Shown in pieces: positions 41,720 through 51,832 of a DNA stretch of 64,000 nucleotides. A model generated the notes under the pieces. It saw only the letters and a list, made by a program, of their open reading frames with translations. It was not told where the DNA came from and ran no database searches. The stretch is from contig AP026546.1 in NCBI GenBank assembly GCA_026075535.2, positions 1,612,001-1,676,000 on the forward strand, read 5' to 3'. Within the stretch, counting starts at the first letter, position 1. Each line of letters begins with the position of its first letter. A program made the translations under genes and the position numbers. This stretch comes from Tricholoma matsutake (Eukaryota; Basidiomycota; Agaricomycetes; Agaricales; Tricholomataceae).

Positions 41720-43414
41720 CACCACCCACTCTCATGAGCTAGGACTCTGGGGAGGGAACGTGCTCGACACACTCAACCTGCAAGGTCCATCTGTCGCCTC
41801 GGCTGCAGCGCTGGCCCTGGTACCAGGGGATGAATTCGACCCCTTTGGGGAAGAAAACACTCCTGGAAACAGAGTGAAGGATCTGTTCCCCACTCGTTTT
41901 TCCTCTCATCGCCTCACCTCTAAGGAGGATGGAGCGAAGAATTCTTACAGGAGTGACCTCGACAAAGCCTGGGCTGCTGCCCAGGCAGAGGATGACACTC
42001 TCGTCATTGCAGTGGACACCTCGGTGCCCACTGATGCTAAATTTCAAGCGGTCGCCTGCGCTCTTGTCTTTGGACAGGGAGAGCAGGTCGATCGCGTTGT
42101 CTCAGCCTCTGGGAGGAGATCCCCCCCGGAAGTCGAACTTTTCGCTCTCCAACTAGGCGTCTCGGCTGCTTGCAGCAGAGGATGCAAGAAGTTGGTGATC
42201 TTTTCAGATTCTACTACGGGCATTGAGTCCCTAATTGATCCCAAACCACGCTCTGAGCAAATCTTTGCTCTGGATGCCTGTCGCTCCCTTCGTCCCTGGC
42301 TATCTGGAGACGAGGAGAGGAATGTTACATTCTGGCATGTCCCCTCGAAATTCGAGTGGAACGTACATAAGATGGCTCAGGATGTAGCTACATCTACCAA
42401 GATCTCCGTGGGCAGACACCCGCGGACGTCTTTAGACTACCTTAAAAATCAGGTCGAAAAGGCTGTTTGTAAGGATTGGCACACCCGGTTCGCAGATCCG
42501 GCATATCGTGGTCGGCACTTCCACCAACTCAAAGGAGTAGGTGGAAAACCGGTATTACCCTTGACTCACAAAGGTGGGCCTTGGCTGAAAGTTATGGGGA
42601 ACAACACTACGTTGACTTCCCGTTCAACTCGTATGATTACTGGCCATGCTCCTATAGGGGAGTATCGTCAGCGTCTATCCCTTGACGGGGAATACCAATG
42701 CTGGTGCCTTGGTCCTGACATACAAACTCGGGACCATCTGCTACGCGTCTGCCCCAAGGTGGATCGCAAAGAAACTCGCGCAAGCCCAGACTCTGTCGAA
42801 GGCTTCCACGAATTCATGGACAATAATCCTGCACTAGGATCGTTCAACTCACTTGCGTGGGATCTAGGATAGGCTGTGCACGCAGGGCGTATGACCCCCG
42901 TCCGGTTCTGGCTAGTGTTATCGGTATGTCAGGGTGGCTGCAGGGCGCCAGACGAGTCCGTTAACCCTCATAAAGGGGGCCCACCCATGTTCAGGAGCGA
43001 CTGTCAGGGAGGGGGGACACGAAACCAGGTTCTGGTTCGGGGAGGCGCCTGAGCGCCTTCAGATCCACTGTCGGTTGTGCGTTACAGCTTCGACGCTGGC
43101 TACGCCCTCCTTTCCGAGCTGAGAGGCTCACGTCGGGGCGGCAGTTTCCCCTAAATCTTGCACTCATACCCGTAGGGATTCGGGGAACACGACATCGTCA
43201 AGTCCGGGTTGTCGGTACGCCACCACTGGCAAGTCCGTTTACTCGATAAAGGGGGCCCCCTCAGTGGTCGTTGCAGCTATCCAGGTGGTTGGTGCGAAGA
43301 TCAGCAGGAGGAGGACTTGGGCTGGGCGTAGTGTACTTCGTTTGTATGTCTCTACCGTGGACTGCGATTGGGCGCCGTGTTATAAACTTTTGACCCAAAA
43401 AAAAAAAAAAAAAA
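41720..43414 (+). mobile_element. LINE-e, right part (ORF2 C-terminus, 3'UTR, tail)
   Basis: Resumes LINE-e at the target duplication (41720-41735), continues ORF2 to its stop at 42872, then the 3'UTR and poly(A) at 43397-43414. The next 86 bases (43415-43500) show no repeat, so LINE-e sits directly in the host locus. Confidence 0.88.
41736..42872 (+). pseudogene. LINE-e ORF2, RNase H and C-terminal part
   Basis: GAGCTAGGACTC onward reads ELGLWGGNVLDT, the RNase H motifs (AVDTSV, EVELFALQ, IFSDST, HKMAQDVA) and the CWCLGPDIQTRDH tail, ending WDLG. It is open, with minor changes from LINE-c; the last RNase H motif has AQD in place of AHD. It is disconnected from its RT half by the 25-kb insertion. 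Confidence 0.87.
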
Positions 43415-43500
43415 TCCCGTCATTGCAAACATGGTATACAGCCATGCTTCGAGTCGGCTAATTTGCGGGTTATGAAAAGTGTCGGAGTCTATTCTTTTAG
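43415..43500. other. Host sequence left of copia
   Basis: 86 bases with no match to any repeat in the window. It ends TTTAG, the 5-bp copia target duplication also found at 61714-61718, so it was originally contiguous with the MFS gene region. I see no gene in it. Confidence 0.65.
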
Positions 43501-43774
43501 TGTTGGAGCAGACTATATATGCTGCACAGTGGAAGAGACAACATGTTCCTTACAACCTACCTGGGGTTTACTTAGACTTACAGCTAGGGTTAGCAGAGGT
43601 AAGAACACTGTATTCCTACTACGGTACAGGTTCTCCTTATATATATAATATTAAGGATGTCACATGACTTGGGAATGTGTTTACCACATGTATGCGCAGT
43701 AAGCGCAGTAACATGCGTATGCTGCATGTATTGCCTCATGTATACAGCATGCATCACGGAGATTAATTTCAACA
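43501..43774 (-). repeat. Copia 3' LTR
   Basis: 274 bp, preceded in element orientation by a purine tract (GAGGGGGG, 43775-43782). It differs from the 61440 LTR at 10 positions by eye. Nine of these are transitions within seven ancestral CpG sites. Confidence 0.88.
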
Positions 43775-43806
43775 CCCCCCCTCAAACTGTACAGCGCTCT
43801 AAGCAG

Positions 43807-45231
43807 CTAAGTTTGAATCTCGAAAGTAATTCCGAGAGAGTCTCTAAATTTCCTGAATAGGATGGTGCCAAGGTTCTTTGTGAACATGTCAGCTGGATTA
43901 TCACTTCCAGGAATGAAAACGACCATGACTTTGTCATTTTCTATGCATTCGCGGGTGTAGTGGTAGCGAATGTCTATATGTTTAGTCCTTCTTTCCTGAA
44001 CTGGATTTGATCCGATAAAGATGGATCCCTGATTATCAGCGCAGATTGGTACGCGCTTCAGTGTATATCCAAGTTCCTGGAATAAGGACTCTATCCACAC
44101 TATCTGCTGACAAGTGTCGGAGAGAGCCATATATTTGGCTTCTGTGGATGACAGTGCTACAGTTTTTTGTAAACAGGACTGCCAGCACACAATGCCACTC
44201 GCTAGAGTAGCAAAGTAACCCGTTGTAGATTGGTGCTTGACAGTGTCTGCTGCCCAATCAGAATCTGTGAAGGCCTGTAGCCCCTCGGATTTCTCTCCAT
44301 TGTAAACTATACTGTACTTCTGGGTTCCCACCAGATAGTGCATTATGTACATTGCTTTGTCTAGATGTTCTTGGCTAGGATTAGCCGAGAATTGTGACAT
44401 TTTGATTACTGCGTAAGCAATATCAGGTCGTGTTCCGAGCATCAGATACAATAAAGATCCGATCACAGACTGATATTTCGATCTAAGTGCCACGTTTGGC
44501 ATCGCTGTGTTTTCCGACGGTTTGTAACCAGTCGGGAGTGGAGTGGGGGCAACTTTGGCATTTGTCATCTCGAACCTCTCGAGCACTTTGGCGAGATATT
44601 CAGTTTGATCAAGTTTGACTTTTGTAGCGGTCTGCGTGATGCACATGCCTAAGAATTCCGTGACTTTTTCAGTACTACAGCACTCCCAATGCTTTAGACA
44701 AGCATTCTTCTTTTCATCCACAAGTTTCTTGTTCTTCCCCATGAACAAGCCATTGTCAACATAGACTAGTGCAATAACAATGCTGCCTGTCTTAGGATCC
44801 TTGTGTATGAAGATGCCAGCATTGGAGCTGGCACGCACAAACCCAATGGTGCGCATAAATGCCTCTAGCTCTTTCCACCATGCTAGTGAAGCCTGTTTAA
44901 GGCCATACAATGCTCGGCGTAAGCGCATTACTTTGCGCTCTTTACCCTCGAGTCTGAAACCCTTGGGTTGATCCATATAGATCTCCTCATCAAGTTTGCC
45001 ATATAAAAATGCGGTTTTTACATCTAGACCGGTCATATACATGCCTTCTAGAGATGCAAGTGCAAACATGAGGCGTACGGTCTCGTAGCGGACTACTGGT
45101 GAGAAAATCTCATCAAAGTCAACGCCTTCGACTTGTGAAAAGCCTTTGGCCACGAGTCTGGCTCGTTTTCTTCTGTCCAATTTCACGGAGAAAACCCATC
45201 TATTTTTGATCGTTTTTCAATCATGTGGAAG
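43807..45231 (-). pseudogene. Copia pol: reverse transcriptase and RNase H
   Basis: A 459-codon open stretch (45186-43807), with conserved residues upstream to 45231 interrupted by a TGA for CGA. It shows RARLVAKGFSQVEGVDF, the FSPVVRYETVR motif, DVKTAFLYGKLDEEIYM, YGLKQASLAWW, LVYVDNGLFMG, LTQTEYL-like QTEYLAKVL, GSLLYLMLGTRPDIAYAV and the RNase H part (FTDSDWAAD, STTGYFATL, SSTEAKYMALSD, ADNQGSI, KHIDIRYHYTRE). The catalytic YVDD has become YVDN (codon complement 44752-44754), a CpG transition. Integrase and gag are missing, cut off by NAE-D3. Confidence 0.92.
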
Positions 45232-46885
45232 ATCGTCGCTCCTTGACTTGTTACAACCACCATAAACAGTGGTAAACACCTCTGCTCAACGTTGCACGCG
45301 ACGTCGACACTTCAATTTTTGTCCGATTTTTGATCGGATTTCACCATCACGAACGCTCTCAGCATCTCCAGGCTTGCCCTGATTTGCTAAGAGATCCGTC
45401 CATCCGATCCCCGGGGATGTCTCGGTCATTGTTTCCAACAGTGACTGCTATCTGTCTTGTTCCCCTTGGCTTCGAGGATCCTGGCTAGGTGAGTGATGTC
45501 TATGAAAGAGTAGTCTGGGTCCCTATGGGGGCTTAGAGCGGGTGTGGGATGCCTGCTTCAATGCTCGCCCAAGTAGAAGCGCTTGTTTAGCTGGGGGAGG
45601 TCTGGCTTAGGGGGAAGGACGTTCTTACTGGACTGCTGGCCATCTGGGAGGCTCCCAGCCTCCATGCTCTGTGAGTTTCTATTACTAGAGACATGCTACA
45701 CTGACTACCTGTTGGAATACACCATCGTTAAAAGGGGCCGGGCGATGGTGCCCCCTGACAGCTAGGTCGATGCTCTGGTGGCTGCTACTCACCACCAACT
45801 CTCTACCTCCGGTGCTCACTCTTTTAGGGTGTTATGACCCGGGTTCAATCCTCTCCCACCAGGCAACAGGATGCGTGGCCTGTTCGCCCCCTCGGAACGT
45901 TTGGAGGCTGTATCGGGTGGACCTGGAACTGAGATAAGGGGCCATCTGTTATCGACCTTACGCTACGTATTTTGACTGTTATCGTCATTTACCTGTGCTA
46001 ACTCACTCTCAATGCCCAAACGGCTGAACAGAGACCAAACCACACGCTGGGGCCTTCACGACCCCACCTTGATTACGGGTGACATCGTTGGTGATGATGC
46101 CCAAGACTACGACACCCAGTTCTCACAGAACGAACTGGAGGTAGCAGCTGCCCTAGGCAGTTTGAGATCTGTGGGCTGGGGAGGACCTCCCCGACCCTGA
46201 CGACTACGTGGACTCTCTTGCTAGGCAGGAGGCCCTCGCTTACACTGCACGCTGCGTATTTCGATCACTAGCATCATATACCAGTACTAACTTGCTCCTG
46301 ATGCCCAAGCGGACAACCAGAGACGATCGTTCCAATGATCCTACGCCTCCGGCAGCTGTTCCAGCTTCCTGTGTGGCGATGCCAACAGCTCTAGCAGAGC
46401 TCCAATCTGGGGAACCCTCGTTCCCAGTACAGTGCCGTCATCATCACAGATGGCCGTGCTGCTACTTGTGTGGGGCATTCCGCTCCACACCCATCACCGC
46501 CAGTCCGCTGGCTGCTGTCGGGTTGGTGACAAATGTCGCTACCCTTTACGTTCTCCCCGCTGCGGGGGGGAAATTGCTATCGAGTGCATGTGCTGGCAGT
46601 GCATTTGCTCGAGGGAGGCTTTGGCCCCCTGCTTACGGCGGTTCCGGTGAATAACCAGGTGAACAACCAGCTGCCACATTACTGTTACTCGTGCATGACA
46701 CGGTGATGGTCCACCTCGTTCGTCCGGGGTGGTCAATCCTCATTGGCTGGGAGTATGCGGACGGTTATTCCTCCCGCAAGGGGGGATTTACGGTGAATTG
46801 ACACCACTGTGCCTGATCTGACTTCGGTTGGATATGTGGCCGGGGGACCGCTTCGCACCAGCTGACGATCTAATGGCTAGCTTCG
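45232..46885 (+). mobile_element. NAE-D3, family D element inserted in copia pol
   Basis: GCTCCTTGACTTG starts at 45238 after a few junction bases. Leader, chimeric coding part and 3' region follow up to CTAATGGCTAGCTTC, where NAE-A3 begins. The final 230 or so nt of an NAE 3' end are absent, because the right side of NAE-A3 is a LINE, not the rest of NAE-D3. Confidence 0.85.
46012..46654 (+). pseudogene. NAE-D chimeric coding region
   Basis: Frame 1 (46012-46200) starts MPKRLNRDQTTRWGLHDP and includes GDIVGDDAQDYDTQ, then stops after a frame change. Within it a second leader-like end (TGCGTATTTCGATCACTAG, about 46253) leads to a second start, MPKRTTRDDRSND (46301 onward), which jumps to C-terminal-type sequence (PPAAVPASCVAMPTALAEL, GEPSFPVQC). 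The conserved WELFTTTW core is missing. All four family D copies share this joint. Confidence 0.75.
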
Positions 46886-49143
46886 CATCGCTCCTTGACT
46901 TGTTACAACCACCATAAATAGTGGTAAACACCTCTGCTCAACGTTGCAAGCGACGTCGACACTTCAATTTTCGTCCGATTTTTGATCGGATTTCACCATC
47001 ACGAACACTCTCGGCGTCTCCAGGCGTGCCCTGATTTGCTAAGAGATCCATCCATCCGATCTCCGTGGATGCCCCGGTCATTGTTTTTGACAATGGCTGC
47101 TTTTCATCTCGTTCTCCTGGGCTTCGAGGATCCTGACTAGGTGAGTGTTGTCTATGAAAGAGTAGTCTAGGTCCCTCTGGGGGCTTAGAGTGGGTGTGGG
47201 ATGCCTGCTTCAATGCTCGCCCAAGTCGACACACTCGTCTAGGTGGGGGAGGTCTGGCTTAGGGAGGAGGGACATTATCACTGGACTGCTGGTCGTCTGG
47301 GAGGCTTCCAGCCTCCATGCTCTGTGAGTTTCTACTACTAGAGACATGCTATACTGACTACCCGCTGGAATACACCATCGTTAAAAGGGGCCGGGTGATG
47401 GTGCCCCCTGGTGGCTAGGTCAACGCTCTGGTGGCCGCTACTTACCACCGACTCTTTACCTCCGGCACTCACACCCTCGAGGTGTTCGGAACCGGGTTCA
47501 ATTGTCCCTCCCAATCTGCAGCAGGATTTGCGGCCTGTCTGCCCCCTCGGAGCGTCTGGAGGCTGTGTCGGGTGGACCCGGAATTGAGATAAGGGACCGT
47601 CGGTTATCGTTATCACGCTACGTATCTTGACTTCTACCGTCATCTACTAGCACTAATACACACACTCTCAATGCCCAAACGGTGAACTAGAGGCCAACCA
47701 CCACATCGGGGTCTACGCGACCCCGTTTTGATCACGGGCGACATCTTTGATGATGGCGTCCAAGACTACGACACCTGGTTCGTGCAAGACGAATCGGAGG
47801 TAGCAGCTGCTTTCAAGGCAGCTAGAGATCTATGGGCCGGGGAAGACCTCTCCGACCCTAACGATGACGACGACGACGAATCTCTTGCCATGCAAGAGGC
47901 TCTTCTTTTTGCCGAGGGGGGGCCTAGGCTTTCCTCGAGGAAAACGATCGATCGTGTACGATGGGCACTTGGTGTCGACGTCGAACACAAGCGCTGGGTT
48001 CGTAGCCTCCCAAAGGAGGATATATATTCACAGGAGCTCGGCATCGCTGAGCTCCTTTATCCGGAGGCATCCACTGCCCCACCACCGCCTTGGCCCCCCA
48101 TCCCTGAGTTGGTGGAGGACGAAGTGCCGTTATCTAGGGATCAGAGGCTGGAAATCGAAGCCACCTCTGATGCCATGTTACATTTACTGGACATGATGAC
48201 CTCCTTTGTAGGTACTGTCCGAGTGTCCACGGTTCCTCTCAACGACAGGAACTCTTGGCGTCAGATGGTGTGGGAGCTCTTCACCACCACCTGGCGATTC
48301 TCAGGGAGCATGATGGAGTCGCTTCGCACGGCATCGGCTCCCCTCGACCTTACGTCTCCGGCAGCCTTTCAGGCTTCCTATGTGGCGATGCAGGCGGCTC
48401 AGTCTGCCCCACCAGCGGCAGAGCCTCCAACCGAGGAACCCTTGTCCTCGGAACGGCGTCGACGTCCTCGTGGCCCCCACCAACGACCACACCGAGCTTG
48501 AAGAAGGGGACCTCCCCTTCTCTTCACCGCCCACCAGGGCTGTTGTCGGGATGGTGACAATATGTCGCCGCCCTTTACCTTCCCCCCACTGTGGGGGGGA
48601 TGATGTCACTGAGTGCATGCTCAGAGTAGCATTTGCTCGAGGGGGGGGCTTCGACCCCCTACCTACAGTAACTCTGGTGAATAACCAGTTACGGCAGTTC
48701 CGGTGAATAACCAGCTGCCTCGTCACTGTCACTTGTGCGTGGACACAGTGATGGTCCACCTCACTCACCTGGGGTGGTCAATCCTCGTTGTCTGGTGAAA
48801 GACGGTTACTCTTCCCGCAAGGGAGGACTTACGGTGAATTGACACTGCTTGCGCCTGATCTGACTTCGGTCAGATATGTGGCCGGGGGGACCGAGATAGC
48901 ACCAGACGGCGAACTAATGGCTAGCCTTTGTGGGGGGGGCCCCTCCCCTACAGATTATTGCCTTTCCTGTCTGAGAGGACAACGCTGGTACACCCGCCGT
49001 AACGTGGCTTCTGCAAGGGACCTGGTGTGGGATGCGGACATAGGGAATGCGTAGTCTTAGTAGTACCTTGTTTGTATCTTGACCCGCGGACTGCGATCGA
49101 GCCCCGCGTTATAAATTGTTGACCCCAAAAAAAAAAAAAAAAA
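46886..49143 (+). mobile_element. NAE-A3, family A element with mismatched flanks
   Basis: Starts GCTCCTTG at 46890 and ends in A17 at 49143. The left flank is NAE-D3, the right flank is LINE ORF1 (LINE-i), and no duplication pairs them. Sequence is almost identical to NAE-A2, including the 5'UTR variant. Best read as a recombinant of two family A copies. Confidence 0.87.
47671..48501 (+). pseudogene. NAE-A protein gene with nonsense at codon 5
   Basis: The 276-codon frame is identical in layout to NAE-A1, but codon 5 (47683-47685) is TGA in place of CGA, a CpG transition. The rest is open to 48501 with a few substitutions. Downstream in-frame Met codons lie too far in to keep the N-terminal motifs. 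Confidence 0.87.
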
Positions 49144-49946
49144 GTGGGTCCTCACAGGACCCAAAGAGGCTCTCCAACCCCCTCCCCCTATGGGGCGGGC
49201 ATCGTCACTCCGCGAGCACAGCGTTTCAGCGTGCCAGCGTTATCTTCCAGGGATGCGACTGCGTCTCCTGCACCTCTGGCTACCCCTTCTACACCTGCCT
49301 CGTGGGCTGATGAAGTGGCCGATAATCTCTCTACCCACGTCATTCAGGACACGGAGATGGCTAGCGACGACTGGAGTGGACCCCAGCCCTTCGCCAAAGA
49401 CCTGGGAGAGTACGCTGAAGGATTCCGTGTTGTCCTCAACAGGACGGGATCTCGACGACCCACTGCTGAAGACTGGCAGCTTATAGCAGAACGTCTGGGC
49501 TCGGTGCTGGTAGCAGCTGCCGAGGCTGGCATAGATCGCGACTCGGGGAGCTCTTTGCTCCGGGGAGCAATAGATAGAATTGCAGGGGGCAGTAAACGAC
49601 CTAGGTCGGGCACGGTCACCAACAATCCCAATGTGGACTACCTGGAGGGATGGGATGGGCAACGCCCCCCCCCTCACAAATCTTCGAGGACTCGAGGCCC
49701 GAAAGGGGCTCGACCTCTTCCAAAACCCCCAACAGGGGGCATCTCTACATCATGGGGTCGAGGACCACCTCCCCCCGTGAACTGGTCCACCAGGCCTTCG
49801 GGCAGGGGAACCTTCGCTCAGGTTGCTCGCTTCCCAGGGGGGCGAACACCTAACACATCCATGGATGGCCTTGTGCGTCTAGCCAAGGCCTTCCCTGAGC
49901 TTCCAACCGACAAGCTGGCTGACATACAGCAGCATGTAGGTCCATC
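49144..49946 (+). pseudogene. LINE-i ORF1, middle part
   Basis: An open reading from GPHRTQRGSPTPSPYGAG to DIQQHVGPS, the disordered region and the MDGLVRLAKAFPELP helix. It has both IDRDSGSSLLRG and lacks NDVPRTE, like LINE-f, so LINE-f and LINE-i form one subfamily. The start codon and zinc knuckles are missing on either side. Confidence 0.82.
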
Positions 49947-51832
49947 TCGCGCTCCTTGACTTGTTACAACCACCATAAATAGTGGTAAACACCTCTGCTC
50001 AACGTTGCACGCGACGTCGACACTTCACTTTTTGTCCGATTTTCGATCGGATTTCACCATCACGAACGCTCTCGGCGTCTCCAGGCTTGCCCTGATTTGC
50101 TAAGAGATCCGTCCATCCGATCTCCGTGGATGCCCCGGTCATTGTTTTTGACAATGGCTGCTATCTGTCTCGTTCTCCTGGGCTTCGAGGATCCTGACTA
50201 GGTGAGTGTCGTTTATGAAAGAGTAGTCTGGGTCCCTCTGGGGGCTTAGAGTGGGTGTGGGATGCCTGCTTCAACGCTCGCCCAAGTCGACACACTCGTT
50301 TAGTTGGGGGAGGTCTGGCTTAGGGAGAAGGGACGTTATCACTGGATTGCTAGTTGTCTGGGAGGCTTCTAGCCTCCATGCTCTGTGAGTTTCTATTACT
50401 AGAGACATGCTACACTGACTACCCGTTGGAATACACCATCGTTAAAAGGGGCCGGGCGATGGTGCCCCCTGGCGGCTAGGTCGACACCTTGGTGGCCGCC
50501 ACTCTCCACCAACCCTCTACCTCCGGTGCTCACTCTTCTAGGGTGGTATGACCTGGGTTCAATCTTCTCCCACTGGGTTACAGGATGTGCGGCCTGTCCC
50601 CCCCTCGGAGCGTTCGGAGGCAGTATCGGGTGGACCCGGAATAGAGATAAGGGACCAACTGTTATCGATGGCACGCTACGTATCTTGATTTCTACTATTA
50701 CCTACTAGCACTAACTTCCCCTCTCAATGCCTAAACGGCGAACTAGAGCCCAAACACCACGCTGGGGTCTACACGACCCCTCCCTGATTACGGGTGACAT
50801 CTACGACGATGGCGTCCAAGACTACGACACCCGGTACGATCATGACGATCCGGATGTAGCTACTGCCCTACGGGCAGTTAGAGATCTATGGGCTGGAGAA
50901 GACCTCTCCGACCCTGAGGATGACGAGGATTCTCTTGCTATGCAGGAGGCCCTCAATTATGCCGAGAGCAGCCCCAAGCTAGCCTCGAGGCAAACGATCG
51001 ACCATGTGCTGTGGGCGCAGGACGTCCATGTCGCACATAAACGATGGACTCGCAGTCTCGAACGCGAGGACATGTACACTCAGGAGCTCGGCATTGCTGA
51101 GCTCTTCTATCCGGAGGCATCCCCTGCCCCGTTACCGCCTTTGCCCCCCATCCCTGAGCTGGTGGAGGACGAAGTGCCGTTATCTGTGAATGAGGCTGGA
51201 AATCGAAGCCACCTCTCATGCCATGCTACACCAACTCGACGCGATGACCATGTTCGTTGGTACCGTCCGTACGTCCGCCGTTCCCCCTGCAGAGAGGAAC
51301 GCTTGGCGCCAAATGGCCTGGGAGTTATTCACGACCACCTGGCGACTGTCTGAGACGATGTCGGCGGAACTAGCAGCCGTTCCAACACCTCTCGACCTCA
51401 CGTCTCCGGCAGCCTTCCGGGCTTCCTACGCGGCAGTGCACACCGCTCAATCAGAGCCTCAATCTGGGGAACCCTCGTCCCCAGCACGGCGCCGTCGTCC
51501 TCGAGGTCCTCGTGGACAGCAGCGCCGCAACTAGTACAGGGGGCTATCCCCCTCTATGTTCACGGCCACCAAGTAACTGGTGGCCACTATCGGGATGGTG
51601 ACATGGTGTCGCTTCCCTATACCTTCCCCCCACTGCGGGGGGGACGATGTCATCGAGTGCGTGCACCCAACGTCTGTGGAACTGCCCGCCTAAAGGTGGC
51701 TAAAACGGGGACCTGAGTGGGAGATGGGCGAGGGGAACGCGTAGATAAAGTAGTACCCAAGTTTGTACCTTGCTCCGCGGACTGCGTTCGAGCCCCGCGT
51801 TATAAATTCTGATCCAAAAAAAAAAAAAAAAA
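49947..51832 (+). mobile_element. NAE-C2, family C element with mismatched flanks
   Basis: GCTCCTTG starts at 49951 after a few junction bases; poly(A) is at 51816-51832. The left flank is LINE ORF1 and the right flank LINE ORF2. About 0.3 kb of the 3' region is missing (joint near 51668, GCACCCAACGTCTG). A recombination between two family C copies in one LINE would explain the flanks. Confidence 0.84.
50727..51534 (+). pseudogene. NAE-C protein gene, frameshifted
   Basis: Matches the intact family C protein to VPLSVNE, then a two-base deletion near 51192 shifts the frame. The remaining codons, EIEATSHAMLH through the WELFTTTWRLSET core and Arg-rich tail, continue in another frame to 51534. 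Apart from this it is nearly identical to NAE-C1 and NAE-C3. Confidence 0.86.
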
